From: Parvimonas micra
GTDB taxonomy: Bacteria > Bacillota > Clostridia > Tissierellales > Peptoniphilaceae
Direction: 5' to 3'
DNA length: 64,000 nucleotides
Assembly: GCF_900637905.1 (NCBI RefSeq)
Contig: NZ_LR134472.1
Span: 558,001 to 622,000 of the forward strand
Below are positions 9,063-19,101 of the stretch, one piece after another (the first letter of the stretch is position 1; each line of letters opens with the position of its first letter). Position numbers and translations under genes: made by a program. The notes beneath the pieces are model-generated. The model made no database searches. It was not told the origin of the DNA and worked only from the letters and a program-made list of their open reading frames with translations.

Positions 9063-9620
9063 CTAAATTATAGGATCTACTACTCTAAAAAAATAATCTG
9101 CAATTTGCTCAGGACTTTCTTCCATTTGATTTTTTATCCACCATTTTATTGTTTCCACAAATGTACAGCAAATATGATTTTTTAAAAATCTTTTAAACTT
9201 TTCATCTCCTGTATTATCGATAAAAATATATTCATCAATCACTTTGTACAGATATGTTTTGAAATATCCCAAAAACAAGTCATTACTTTCACAACTTAAA
9301 ACCTTTATAAACTCTTCCTTATTTTCCTTTAAATGATAAAGTATATGTGTAATTAAAATTTTAGGATTTTTGTTTGAATTTTCAAAAATTTTTGAACATT
9401 CTCTACTTAAATCATTAGAAAATATATGTTCAAACAACTCACGACAAATTTCTTTTAACAAGTCATCTTTAGTTTCAAAATGAGAATAAAAAGTACTTCT
9501 GCCTATATCTGCAAGGTCTATTATTTCCTGGACTGTTATTTTATTATAATTTTTCTTGGATAAAAGCTCTGTAAAAGCCATAAAAATTGCTTTTCTGGTT
9601 TTAATTTGTTGTCTATTCAT
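9063..9620 (-). CDS. TetR/AcrR family regulator
   Basis: 185 residues with HTH RKAIFMAFTELLSKKNY, ITVQEIIDLADIGRSTFYSHF and ETKDDLL, the signature of the TetR family; the C-terminal half is of the type often annotated TetR_C_33. I choose the ATG at 9620 because GGAGG lies just before it. The gene is divergent from a P1B-type metal ATPase, and the intergenic region has imperfectly repeated TTTGTTT/AAACAAA arms (about 9666-9723). A metal- or stress-responsive repressor of the ATPase is the simplest inference. Confidence 0.85.
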   Translation of the reverse strand: MNRQQIKTRKAIFMAFTELLSKKNYNKITVQEIIDLADIGRSTFYSHFETKDDLLKEICRELFEHIFSNDLSRECSKIFENSNKNPKILITHILYHLKENKEEFIKVLSCESNDLFLGYFKTYLYKVIDEYIFIDNTGDEKFKRFLKNHICCTFVETIKWWIKNQMEESPEQIADYFFRVVDPII

Positions 9621-9780
9621 AAAATCCTCCATACATTTTTTAAAAAATGTTCAAAGTATAACTTTTTTGTTTAATTGATTATTGATATGTAATATCTATA
9701 GTGATACAATTAAATCAAACAAAGTGTTCGTTATTAAATTAATTGTAGCATTATAGATGAAAAAAATCAAGGAGGATATT

Positions 9781-11664
9781 ATGATAAATAAAATGAAAGA
9801 ACTTTTCAGCGGTTTACACTTTACTATAATTTCAATAGCATTTTTTGTACTAAATGTTGTTTTAAATCTTTTAAAAATAGAAACTGTATTTAAGCCTGTG
9901 TGGATAAGTATTTTTATCTCCTCTTTTCCTTTCTTGGTGGGCGCTGTTAAAAACCTAATGAAATGTAAAATAAAAAATTCACTTTTAATCTCAATTGCAG
10001 TAATTGCATCAGTATTTGTGGGAGAATATTTTGCGGCAGCTGAAATTGCAATTCTTATGGCAATTGGAGAACTTTTAGAAGACTATACAGTTGACAGAGC
10101 CAAAAAAGGTCTTAACGACTTAATTTCTTCAACTCCAAAAAAGGCAAAGAAACTTTTCAAAACCGATGACTCTTATACTGTTGAAGAAGTTCCAATTGAA
10201 GAAATTGAAAACGGAGACTTGATTCGGGTTATGCCCGGAGAAATAATTTCAGTAGATGGAATTATAAAAGAGGGTTTTTCTTCTATTGACCAATCAATTC
10301 TAACAGGAGAAAGTTTACCGGTTGACAAAACCGTTGGAGATGAAGTTTTCTGTGGTTCTATGAACTGTTTCGGAAGTATCGACATTATAGCAAAAGATGT
10401 TGAAAATTCTTCCTTGCAAAAATTTATCGACTTGGTTGAAAGAGCGGAAAAAGAACAAACTCCTATGCAAACAGTAATTGACAGACTTGCAGTTAAACTC
10501 GTTCCTACTGCGCTTTTAATTGCAATTGCAAGTTTTGTAATAATGGTGCTATCTAAATTTGATTTATACACTTCAATAAATAGAGCAGTTACAGTTTTAG
10601 TTGTATTTTGTCCTTGTGCCCTATTTTTATCAACTCCGACAGCAGTTATGGCTTCAATCGGTCAAGCAAGTAAGCATGGTGTAATAATAAAAACATTTAA
10701 TGCCCTTGAAAAACTTGCAAAAGTTAATAAAATAGCCTTTGATAAAACCGGAACTTTAACTTATGGAAAATTAAATGTAAATGATATAGAAAATTTTTCA
10801 GAGTTTTCTGATGAAAAAATAATGTCCTTAATTTCCAGTTTAGAATCAAAAAGCGAACATCCTATTGCAAAATCAGTAACAGAATATCTAGATGAAAAAA
10901 ATATTAAAAAAGAAAATGTTGAAAACTTTAAAATGAAAATTGCAAGAGGTGTTGAAGGAGAGATTTTAGGAAATAAATACTTCTGTGGAAATGAAAAATA
11001 CTTTAAAGAAAATAATATAAATATCAAAGAAAATGTTAAAGAAAAAATCGAAAAATACTCAAGTGAAGCTAAGAATATAATTCTTTTTGGAGACGAAAAA
11101 GAAGTTTTATCAATCGTAACTCTATCAGATACTCTAAGAGAAAATGCTAAAGAAATGGTTGAAAAGTTAAAAAGCTTTGAAATTGAACCATTACTTTTAA
11201 CTGGAGACAATCTTTCAACCGCAAAATATTTTTCAGAAAAAGTTGGAATTACAAATGTAAAAGCAGAGCTTTCTCCTGAAGAAAAATTTGAAAATATAAA
11301 AAGTCTAAAAGAAAATAATGTCGTTTGTATGATTGGAGACGGAATAAACGATGCTCCTGCTCTTAAACTATCTGATGTTTCGGTCGCAATGGGAAAAACA
11401 GGTAGCGACATTTCAATCGAGAGTGCAAATATTGTACTAATGGGACATGATGTTTCAAAAATAGTTTACCTAAAAAAACTTGCCAATGCAACAGTTAAAA
11501 CGATAAAATTCAATATTATAATATCACTTTTAATTAACTTTGTAGCAGTAATTTTATCAGTGCTTGGAGTTTTAAATCCATTAGTTGGTGCAATAGTACA
11601 TAATCTTGGCTCAATACTCGTAATTTTAAATGCGTCATTATTGTACGATAGAAAATTTAATTAA
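9781..11664 (+). CDS. P1B-type heavy-metal transporting ATPase
   Basis: 627 residues from ATG 9781 (AGGAGG before it). It has membrane segments in the first ~110 residues, the actuator motif TGES (175-178), the transmembrane metal motif CPC (277-279), the phosphorylation motif DKTGT (Asp321), HP in KSEHPIAKS, and GDGINDAP (519-526). There is no N-terminal CxxC metal-binding domain. The last membrane helix carries HNLGSILVILNASLL, with neither the clear D/G of Zn/Cd pumps nor the MxxS of Cu pumps. I therefore leave the metal open (Zn, Cd, Mn or another divalent). It is probably regulated by the divergent TetR gene. Confidence 0.9.
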   Translation: MINKMKELFSGLHFTIISIAFFVLNVVLNLLKIETVFKPVWISIFISSFPFLVGAVKNLMKCKIKNSLLISIAVIASVFVGEYFAAAEIAILMAIGELLEDYTVDRAKKGLNDLISSTPKKAKKLFKTDDSYTVEEVPIEEIENGDLIRVMPGEIISVDGIIKEGFSSIDQSILTGESLPVDKTVGDEVFCGSMNCFGSIDIIAKDVENSSLQKFIDLVERAEKEQTPMQTVIDRLAVKLVPTALLIAIASFVIMVLSKFDLYTSINRAVTVLVVFCPCALFLSTPTAVMASIGQASKHGVIIKTFNALEKLAKVNKIAFDKTGTLTYGKLNVNDIENFSEFSDEKIMSLISSLESKSEHPIAKSVTEYLDEKNIKKENVENFKMKIARGVEGEILGNKYFCGNEKYFKENNINIKENVKEKIEKYSSEAKNIILFGDEKEVLSIVTLSDTLRENAKEMVEKLKSFEIEPLLLTGDNLSTAKYFSEKVGITNVKAELSPEEKFENIKSLKENNVVCMIGDGINDAPALKLSDVSVAMGKTGSDISIESANIVLMGHDVSKIVYLKKLANATVKTIKFNIIISLLINFVAVILSVLGVLNPLVGAIVHNLGSILVILNASLLYDRKFN

Positions 11665-11810
11665 TTATTTTACAAAATACTTAAATGTAATTTTAACAAA
11701 ATTGCATAAAAGTTACTTAAATGCAATCTAAACAAAAATGAGCAACTTGAATTTAGTAAAGATTTATTTCCGATAAAAAGTTGATTAAATATAAAAGTAA
11801 ATAGTCTTAT

Positions 11811-11862
11811 AAATATTCCTAAAGTCGATTATATCCAAATTGAAAACTTGGGAATATTTTTT
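11811..11862 (+). terminator. Terminator region after the metal ATPase
   Basis: AAATATTCCTAAAG can pair with CTTGGGAATATTT around a ~22-base loop, followed by T6. It is ~150 bases after the stop. The rest of 11665-11925 is AT-rich, with a short repeated ACTTAAATG(T/C)AAT motif and no gene. Confidence 0.6.
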
Positions 11863-11925
11863 ATGTGGATATTTTTATGTAGTAAAGAAGATTATTGATT
11901 ATAATAAAATTATCATTACAACAAA

Positions 11926-12591
11926 CTACTTATTGTAAATGGGTAAAATTATCATAATATATGATATAAAATTATATCCCATATGAGCAAATATACAAGA
12001 AAGTATTGAACCTGTATATAAATAAATCAAACCTAATATTATTCCACAAATAAATGAAGGAATTATTTGAGCAATATTAAAGTGTAATAATGCAAACAGT
12101 ATCGAAGATATAAGTAAAGCAACAATAATTCCATAATTTGCGTATAAACCGTTGAGTATAAATCCCCTCATTAAAAATTCTTCAAGAATAGGTGCAAATA
12201 TACAAAAATCAATTAGGCTTACAATAGGTGAGGAAATTATTGATTGAATTGTCTGTTGATAATTTTCTTTACTCGATGGAAAAATACTTTCAAATATAGG
12301 ATCTAATCCTTTATCTAAAAGAAGATAGAATAATACTGAACAACATATAGCTATTACTATTCCTTGAATAGAAATATTTTCTAGTAAATTAAGTTTGAAA
12401 TTCTCTTTTCTTTCCAATAAAACAAAAAATACAACCATGCTCAATGCAACAGTTATTATATTCAAAATTCTACTGTAATTCGGAGCAATTTTTCTCCATA
12501 TCACAATATCAAGAGCCGTATATATAAACATAAATCCAAACCAAACTAATACCCATAAAATGCCTTTACCGATAGATATTCCACTATTCAT
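11926..12591 (-). CDS. CPBP family intramembrane metalloprotease (CAAX/Abi type)
   Basis: 221 residues with about seven membrane segments. The family motifs are present: EEFLMRG (Glu137, Glu138, Arg142), FALLHFN (His170) and FAHMGYN (His203). These residues form the putative active site in the membrane. Members process prenylated or bacteriocin-like peptides or give immunity to them; the role here is unknown. The gene is single, with the MATE gene divergent 400 bases away. Confidence 0.88.
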   Translation of the reverse strand: MNSGISIGKGILWVLVWFGFMFIYTALDIVIWRKIAPNYSRILNIITVALSMVVFFVLLERKENFKLNLLENISIQGIVIAICCSVLFYLLLDKGLDPIFESIFPSSKENYQQTIQSIISSPIVSLIDFCIFAPILEEFLMRGFILNGLYANYGIIVALLISSILFALLHFNIAQIIPSFICGIILGLIYLYTGSILSCIFAHMGYNFISYIMIILPIYNK

Positions 12592-13009
12592 AATATATTC
12601 TCCTTATAAAACTCCTATCAATTTTTTTATTTAGTATTGTAATAATTGTAATACTATGAACATTTCTAATTATCATATTACTATCAACAATTATGTACTA
12701 TTTCTACTTTTCTATTCTTTTTTATTATATCACTTTCATTAATTTTTTTCTATTTATATATGTGAAACAATATAGTTTTATCATATGGCTTATTAAATAA
12801 AAAACTTAATATCATATATGTACTTCATATAGACTGAAAACACAAATTTTCCAACGAAATCTAATTCATATATTAAATTGATTATAATTGAATATCAAAA
12901 ATATACACTAAATTAAATACAAAAAAATAACTCGATATTTTTTATTGAAAAACTTTTGAATATATGTTATGATTTTAGAATAATTTTAGATATTTTTACG
13001 GAGGATATA
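12592..13009. other. AT-rich intergenic region between CPBP and MATE genes
   Basis: No credible gene. It has AGTATT-N11-AATACT containing a doubled TTGTAATA (about 12635-12656) at a position that could overlap the CPBP promoter, and a TATAAT-like run nearer the MATE gene. I see nothing more definite. Confidence 0.4.
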
Positions 13010-14371
13010 ATGGTTAAAAGCAATGAAATAGATATGATAAATGGAAAGACCTTGAAAAAAATGGTATTCTTTTCAATTCCAATTATCTTTACAAGTATTT
13101 TTCAATTACTTTTTAATACAATAGATATAATAGTTGTTGGACGTTACGCCGGAAGTACTGCACTTGCAGGAGTTGGTGCGACTTCTTCACTAATAAATTT
13201 ACTCGTAAGTTTATTAATCGGAATTTCTATGGGAATCAGTGTAACAATGGGAAAATATTGTGGTGCAAGAGATTATAAAAACGCATCAGATACTGTTCAC
13301 AATGCAATTGCTCTTGCAATTATTTCCGGAACAATTTTACTTTTTGTTGGAATTATTGCCTCAAGACCTATGTTACATCTTATGGGAACTCCTGATGAAA
13401 TTATAGATTTATCCGTGCTTTATATGAAAATAATCTTCTTAGGAAGTCCCGCAGCTGCCATTTATAATTTCGGAGCGGCACTTTTAAGATCCATTGGAGA
13501 TACAAAAAGACCTCTTTTCTTTTTAATAGTTTCAGGTATTTTAAATGTTTTTTTAAATTTATTTTTTGTTATAGTACTAAATATGAGTGTTGATGGAGTA
13601 GCAATAGCAACAATAATTTCTCAATATGTTTCAGCTATTATGATGATATTATTTTTAACAAAAAATGTAGGTTATATGCATCTAGATTTGAGAAAAATAA
13701 AATTACAAAAAGATAAAGTTATTAGTATTTTAAGAATAGGACTTCCAGCTGGACTTCAAGGTATTGTATTTAGCATATCAAATGTGTTAATTCAATCTTC
13801 TATAAATACCTTTGGAAAGTTAGTAATTGCAGGAAATACAGCAGCAATAAATATTGAAGGCTTTGTATATATGTCAATGAATTCAATTTATCAATCAACA
13901 TTGAGTTTTACAAGTCAAAATATGGGAGCTAAAAAATATCATAGAATAGATAAAATTTTATTACAAGGTCTTGGAATTGTTACAGTAGTTGGTCTTGTGC
14001 TAGGGGTTGGTGCATATTCTTTGGGAAATATTCTACTTGGAATTTTCACTGATAATCCGGAAGTTATTATGTATGGGCTTAACAGAATGAAAATTGTTTC
14101 AGCAACTTATCTACTGTGCGGACTAATGGACGTAACAGTCGGTTCTTTAAGAGGAATGGGATATTCCATTTTACCAATGGTGATTTCCTTGACAGGTGCT
14201 TGTCTATTTAGAGTAATTTGGATATTTACTATATTTCAAATTTATAGAACACAGGAATCACTTTACATTTCTTATCCGATTTCATGGGCATTGACAACCA
14301 CAGCACATATCTGTTGCTACTTAGTAATAAGAAAAAAATTATTAAAACAAAATTATGAAATAATAGAATAA
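13010..14371 (+). CDS. MATE family efflux transporter
   Basis: 453 residues with 12 predicted membrane segments in two halves. The first half has the typical LFNTIDIIVVGRYAGSTALAGVGATSS and GISMGISVTMGKYCGA motifs; the second half has GLPAGLQGIVFSISNVLIQSS and FTSQNMGAK. The family exports drugs or metabolites with Na+ or H+. The ATG at 13010 has GGAGG 5 bases upstream and is preferred to an upstream TTG. It is a single gene with a strong terminator. Confidence 0.93.
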   Translation: MVKSNEIDMINGKTLKKMVFFSIPIIFTSIFQLLFNTIDIIVVGRYAGSTALAGVGATSSLINLLVSLLIGISMGISVTMGKYCGARDYKNASDTVHNAIALAIISGTILLFVGIIASRPMLHLMGTPDEIIDLSVLYMKIIFLGSPAAAIYNFGAALLRSIGDTKRPLFFLIVSGILNVFLNLFFVIVLNMSVDGVAIATIISQYVSAIMMILFLTKNVGYMHLDLRKIKLQKDKVISILRIGLPAGLQGIVFSISNVLIQSSINTFGKLVIAGNTAAINIEGFVYMSMNSIYQSTLSFTSQNMGAKKYHRIDKILLQGLGIVTVVGLVLGVGAYSLGNILLGIFTDNPEVIMYGLNRMKIVSATYLLCGLMDVTVGSLRGMGYSILPMVISLTGACLFRVIWIFTIFQIYRTQESLYISYPISWALTTTAHICCYLVIRKKLLKQNYEIIE

Positions 14372-14384
14372 TTTTAATGTTTTT

Positions 14385-14428
14385 AAAAGTAGTGTATCTC
14401 AAAGAAATTTTTGATACACTACTTTTTT
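14385..14428 (+). terminator. Bidirectional terminator between MATE and LPXTG genes
   Basis: AAAAGTAGTGTATC pairs perfectly with GATACACTACTTTT, with T6 at the end and A-runs at the start. A second hairpin (about 14435-14464, AAGGCTGAGGA with TCCTCAACCTT) lies next to it and may serve the LPXTG gene from the other side. Confidence 0.85.
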
Positions 14429-14529
14429 GCACAACAAAAGGCTGAGGATATTATTCCTCAACCTTAGTTATTGAATTAAGACATTTCATAATTTATTTTA
14501 TCTCTAAATATTCTATTTTTAGTAAAATC

Positions 14530-17500
14530 TTAATCTTCTCTCTTCTTTTTCTTTAATATAGATATTCCAATTCCAGCTAAACCAATAATTACTCCACTCA
14601 AGCTTGTTCCTGTAATTGAAGTTTTTGGAAGTTTTTTATTTGTCGGTTTGTTTGAAATTATTTTTTTCTTAACAACCAAATCTATTCCCTTTATCTTATC
14701 TTGTGAATTATCAGGATATGTGATTGTCGCTGTCCCGTCTGTTCCTATTTCAACCTTTGTTCCGTTTGGAAAATTTCCTTTATTTGCTTTTTCCACTTTT
14801 TTCTTAACAATTTCTTTTTCTTCTTTTGTTAAGTTTGTTGGATTTTCAACCGGTGTCTTTTCTTTAGGTATTGCCGGTGTTACTTGATCTGCTATAGGTT
14901 TTACTTTTTTCTTGACAACCAAATCTATTCCCTTTATCTTATCTTGTGAATTATCAGGATATGTGATTGTCGCTGTTCCATCCGTTCCTATTTCAACCTT
15001 TGTTCCATTTGGAAAGTTTCCTTTATTTACTTCTTTCACTTTTTTCTTAACAATTTCTTTTTCTTCTTTTGTTAAGTTTGTTGGATTTTCAACCGGTGTC
15101 TTTTCCTTAGGTATTGCCGGTGTTACTTGGTCTGCTATTGGTTTTGCCTTTCCAACAGTTATGGAAGCTTCATTACTAGCCCCTTTGCCATTTACTTTTG
15201 CAACAGCTTTAATAACATTGCCTTCAGCTAATGGGGTTCCCAAAGTAATTTCCCATTTTCCGTCAGCCCCTGCTACAACAGTTTTTACCCCTTCCGGAGT
15301 GGTTACTGTCAAAGTTGCTCCAGGCTCTGCAGTACCTGTTATTTTTTTATCCCCTGCTTTTGCATTATTTATAACAGGCATTTCAGTTTTACTTATCTTT
15401 GGTGTAACTGTGATAGGTTGCTCCGCCTTCTTGTCTTTTACCTTTACTTCGACTTTTGTTTGATCTTTTGTCAGATTTTCTGTCGGTACTGTTATTCCAT
15501 ATTCAGCAAATTTTTCTGCTGGTACATCAACTTTCTTTCCGTTTTCATCTGTTAATGTTACTACCATTCCTGTCGGGTCAAACTTTTCGCCCTCTGTATA
15601 TTTCGTCTTTGTTGGCGGCGTTTTTATTTCTATATTCGCTATCTTTTCTTTATCGAATTCTTTTTCTTTAACTGTGATAGCTTGTTCCGCCTTCTTATCT
15701 TTTACCTTTACTTCAACTTTTGTTTGATCTTTTGTCAGGTTTTCTGTCGGTACTGTTATTCCGTATTCCACAAATTTTTCTGCTGGTACATCAACTTTCT
15801 TTCCGTTTTCATCTGTTAATGTTACTACCATTCCTGCCGGGTCAAACTTTTCGCCCTCTGTGTATTTTGTCTTTGTTGGCGGCGTTTTTATTTCTATATT
15901 CGCTATCTTTTCTTTATCGAATTCTTTTTCTTTAACTGTGATAGGTTGTTCCGCCTTCTTATTTTTTACTTTTACTTCGACTTTTGTTTGATCTTTTGTC
16001 AGGTTTTCTGTCGGTACTGTTATTCCGTATTCCGCAAATTTTTCTGCTGGTACATCAACTTTCTTTCCGTTTTCATCTGTTAATGTTACTACCATTCCTG
16101 CCGGGTCAAACTTTTCGCCCTCTGTGTATTTTGTCTTTGTTGGCGGCGTTTTTATTTCTATATTCGCTATCTTTTCTTTATCGAATTCTTTTTCTTTAAC
16201 TTTTGTTACAACAACATTGCTTGTATTACCTGCTTTATCCATAAGTTGAGCTTCAACTTGTTCATCTTTATTTAAAGTTATACCTTCCGGAACACCTACT
16301 TTAGCTTTTTTAGCAGCAATCATTTCAGCAGTTATATCGACTTCGACACGATTACCATTTGGGAAAGTAATTCTTACTTTATCTCCAACTTCTACACCAT
16401 TTGGAAGATTTACAGTAACATCTTTATCTCCTACATGCACATCTTCTACAGTAGGATCTGAAGGATCTTTTAAATCTATAACAACTTCATTTGACTTTTC
16501 GCTTTCCGACTTTCCTGTCTCAGTCGCAGTAACAGTAACTTTATCTCCATCTTTTACTGTATTAGGAATTGGAATTGAAAATATTCCGTCAGATTTTGTG
16601 CTTGCAGTTCCTATTACATTTCCTTTATCATCTTTTAATTTAACTTCTGAATTCGCAGGTGCCTTACCTGTTACTACCGCTTTACCAATATTATCATCAT
16701 AATCTTGTTTAACGTCAGTAGGAATAGCAGTTTTTTCTTTTTTAGATTTTCTTTCTTTAATATTTTTTGCGACAACATCACTTGTATTACCTACTTTATC
16801 CATAAGTTGAACAGTAATTTGTTTATCTTTTTTCAATGCTGTTCCTTGAGGAATACCTATTTTAGCTTTTTTAGCAGCAACCATTTCACTTGTCAAATCA
16901 ACTTCAACATACTTATCGTCAGGTAACCAAATTCTTATCTTATCTCCGGCTTCCACATCATTTGGAAGATTTATTGTAATTTCCTTATCTTCTTCATATA
17001 CATCCTCTACGGTAGGAGCTGTAGGCGCTAACTTATCAATTATAACCTCTTTTGAATTATCACTTTCTGCCTTTCCGTTTTCAGTCGCAGTAACAGTAAG
17101 TTTATCTCCATGTTTCACTGTATTTGGAATTGTAATTGAGAATGTTCCGTCAGTTTTTGCTTTTGTAGTCGCTAAAACAGTGCCTTTACTATTTTTTAAC
17201 TTAATATCTGAGTTTGCAGGTGCTTTTCCTACAATTACTTCTTTACTTGTAATATCATCATAATCTTGTTTAAGATTCGTAGGTGTCGCAGTCTTTATCT
17301 TATTATTTTTCTCTTCAACTAATTTATTCACAGACGTTTTTTCATTCGTCTTATACGGATGTGTAATTGTTGCTTTTTCTTTTTTATCAGTATCTAACTT
17401 TTTATCTTTTTTACCTGTTATTAAATTTTTGCTTTTTTCATCTATTGTCAATTTTTTATCTTTAGGCAATTTAGAATTTTTTGTTCCAGTAGAATCTTCA

Positions 17501-17703
17501 ACTTTTTTGCCTGAATCTCTCATGTTAGCCTTATCATTTTCATTCAAAACTTCTTTTGCATATACATTTGCCCCCGAATTAATGAGCATACTAAACCCAA
17601 GTAAACAAGAAACTAAACCTATTGATAATTTTCTCATATTCCATTTGGGCTTTTTATTTCCGTTCTGTCTTTTTTTTGAAATAATTTTTAATAAATTCTT
17701 CAT
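14530..17703 (-). CDS. LPXTG-type cell-wall anchored repeat protein (adhesin-like)
   Basis: 1057 residues. The N-terminus is a long signal peptide of the YSIRK/GxxS class (RKLSIGLVSCLLGF near residue 24). A Lys/Asp-rich segment follows, then two Big-type modules (each with VIGKAPANS-like and GDKLTVTATE-like strands), then three near-identical 88-residue bacterial Ig-like units (EKIANIEIKTPPTKTKY...), a further Ig-like domain, two 81-residue units with TITYPDNSQDKIKG (Rib/YPDG-like), and a sorting signal LPKTS (1025-1029) with a hydrophobic helix and KKKKRED tail. The fifth sorting residue is Ser rather than Gly. It is anchored to peptidoglycan by sortase and is probably an adhesin. It sits downstream of a two-component system. 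Confidence 0.92.
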   Translation of the reverse strand: MKNLLKIISKKRQNGNKKPKWNMRKLSIGLVSCLLGFSMLINSGANVYAKEVLNENDKANMRDSGKKVEDSTGTKNSKLPKDKKLTIDEKSKNLITGKKDKKLDTDKKEKATITHPYKTNEKTSVNKLVEEKNNKIKTATPTNLKQDYDDITSKEVIVGKAPANSDIKLKNSKGTVLATTKAKTDGTFSITIPNTVKHGDKLTVTATENGKAESDNSKEVIIDKLAPTAPTVEDVYEEDKEITINLPNDVEAGDKIRIWLPDDKYVEVDLTSEMVAAKKAKIGIPQGTALKKDKQITVQLMDKVGNTSDVVAKNIKERKSKKEKTAIPTDVKQDYDDNIGKAVVTGKAPANSEVKLKDDKGNVIGTASTKSDGIFSIPIPNTVKDGDKVTVTATETGKSESEKSNEVVIDLKDPSDPTVEDVHVGDKDVTVNLPNGVEVGDKVRITFPNGNRVEVDITAEMIAAKKAKVGVPEGITLNKDEQVEAQLMDKAGNTSNVVVTKVKEKEFDKEKIANIEIKTPPTKTKYTEGEKFDPAGMVVTLTDENGKKVDVPAEKFAEYGITVPTENLTKDQTKVEVKVKNKKAEQPITVKEKEFDKEKIANIEIKTPPTKTKYTEGEKFDPAGMVVTLTDENGKKVDVPAEKFVEYGITVPTENLTKDQTKVEVKVKDKKAEQAITVKEKEFDKEKIANIEIKTPPTKTKYTEGEKFDPTGMVVTLTDENGKKVDVPAEKFAEYGITVPTENLTKDQTKVEVKVKDKKAEQPITVTPKISKTEMPVINNAKAGDKKITGTAEPGATLTVTTPEGVKTVVAGADGKWEITLGTPLAEGNVIKAVAKVNGKGASNEASITVGKAKPIADQVTPAIPKEKTPVENPTNLTKEEKEIVKKKVKEVNKGNFPNGTKVEIGTDGTATITYPDNSQDKIKGIDLVVKKKVKPIADQVTPAIPKEKTPVENPTNLTKEEKEIVKKKVEKANKGNFPNGTKVEIGTDGTATITYPDNSQDKIKGIDLVVKKKIISNKPTNKKLPKTSITGTSLSGVIIGLAGIGISILKKKKRED
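14660..15145 (-). repeat. Two tandem 243-bp (81-residue) units in the LPXTG gene
   Basis: Two nearly identical copies encoding the PIADQVTPAIPKEK...GIDLVVKKK module; the DNA differs by only a few bases. Such repeats recombine easily, so copy number probably varies among strains. Confidence 0.85.
15408..16199 (-). repeat. Three tandem 264-bp (88-residue) Ig-like units in the LPXTG gene
   Basis: Three copies in exact 264-bp register, differing by a handful of bases (for example Ala/Val and Ala/Thr in single positions). Near-identity at the DNA level implies recent expansion or gene conversion. Confidence 0.9.
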
Positions 17704-17769
17704 ATTTCTCTCCTAATTTCATATATAATTCTATTTTTTCTTTATTATTATAAAAATTTACTAAAATAT

Positions 17770-19101
17770 TTATTTATCCATATTGCCGGATAATTCAATT
17801 AAAAATACAATTCCTATTTCGTTTTTTTCTACTTTGTATTTTATTCCATAGTTTAATAAGATGTTTTTTACAATGTATAATCCTAAACCATTACTATTTT
17901 CTTTATTTAGGTTGAAATTTATTTCAAATATTTTATTTATATCTAAATCTTTATTATCCTTGTAGGAATTTTCAATATAAAGCCAATCATCTTTTGTCCC
18001 GATGTTTATTACACCGCCTTCATCAGAATATTTGACTGCATTGTTTACCAAATTGGATAATACAATTTTAAGAGCTGTCATTCCTATATAGATTTTTTCA
18101 TTTTTCAAATAATTATTGACTTTTATGTTTTTGTGATTTGCAAGTAACATATACTGTTTCAATACATCTTCCAATATATCATTAACAACTATTATTTCTT
18201 CATCGTCTTTTAAATGTTCAAAAGAAGAAACTGATAACATTTGTGAAATGCTTCTTGTCAAATGATCAACTATTTCAATACAATTTTCAATATACAAATC
18301 TCTATTTTTATATTTTCCAATATTGTATTTCATATTTTCCAATATTATTTTTAGACTTGCAAGAGGTGTTTTTAGCTCATGAGATGTACCTCTGAAAAAA
18401 TCGTATTTTAGTTTTTCAAGTTTTATGATTTCTTCATTTTTAAGTTCTAAGTCATCTATCAATTTTAAAAGAGTGTTATACAAATCGTTAATCTGTTCTT
18501 TTAATTCGCCGACTTCATTAGTAGAATTAATTTTCAAATAAGCCGTTCTATCTAATCGCATCATCTTTTTTGTAGCATTTTTTATTTCATTTATATTATT
18601 AGTTATCGCCTTTGCATAGATAAGAGAAACTATAATAGAAAAAATGAAAGATATAAATAATGAATATGGTAAGAATTTAAAACTCAATTCTTTTGCGTCT
18701 TTTTTCATGTCTGCAGTGGAAATAAACTGTATAGATATTTTTTCTCCATTTTTTAATTCTATTTCTCTCTCTTCAATGATTAAAGAATTATTACCGCTCT
18801 TTAAATTGACATTAAGGTCATCACCAACTTGCAGTTCATCATCTCCGGTTTGTCCTTTTATGAGTGCTTTTATATCACTGCTTTTAGAATAAAATTCCAA
18901 AGACTGTTCGACAAATTTCCTATCTTTTCCTTGAATACTATTGGAAATTTCATCCGCTTTTGCATAAAGCTCCTGCTTTCTCGTTTCCAAGTAAGTTCTC
19001 GGGAAAATAAAAAATACCAGCAAATGTATTAAAACAATTACAGTTCCAAGAATTCCAAATGTCTGTAGAAACATTTTTGGAAATATTTTTAAATTCTTCA
19101 T
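17770..19101 (-). CDS. Sensor histidine kinase
   Basis: 443 residues: membrane segment at about 12-32, an extracytoplasmic region to ~145, a second membrane segment (LPYSLFISFIFSIIVSLIYA), HAMP-like linker, dimerisation box with FFRGTSHELKTPLASL (phospho-accepting His), and an HATPase domain with NLVNNAVKYS (N box) and GLGLYIVKNI (G box). The start overlaps the response-regulator stop by 4 bases, so they are translationally coupled. Context beside a FtsX-type ABC transporter suggests sensing of cell-envelope stress or antimicrobial peptides. Confidence 0.92.
   Translation of the reverse strand: MKNLKIFPKMFLQTFGILGTVIVLIHLLVFFIFPRTYLETRKQELYAKADEISNSIQGKDRKFVEQSLEFYSKSSDIKALIKGQTGDDELQVGDDLNVNLKSGNNSLIIEEREIELKNGEKISIQFISTADMKKDAKELSFKFLPYSLFISFIFSIIVSLIYAKAITNNINEIKNATKKMMRLDRTAYLKINSTNEVGELKEQINDLYNTLLKLIDDLELKNEEIIKLEKLKYDFFRGTSHELKTPLASLKIILENMKYNIGKYKNRDLYIENCIEIVDHLTRSISQMLSVSSFEHLKDDEEIIVVNDILEDVLKQYMLLANHKNIKVNNYLKNEKIYIGMTALKIVLSNLVNNAVKYSDEGGVINIGTKDDWLYIENSYKDNKDLDINKIFEINFNLNKENSNGLGLYIVKNILLNYGIKYKVEKNEIGIVFLIELSGNMDK

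Noticed and set aside
10173-11411. Antisense open frames within the metal ATPase gene
   Set aside because: Codon pattern and motifs clearly belong to the plus-strand ATPase; the others are shadows.
14648-16199. Plus-strand open frames across the LPXTG gene, some repeated every 264 bp
   Set aside because: They are shadows of the repetitive minus-strand coding sequence, without start sites.
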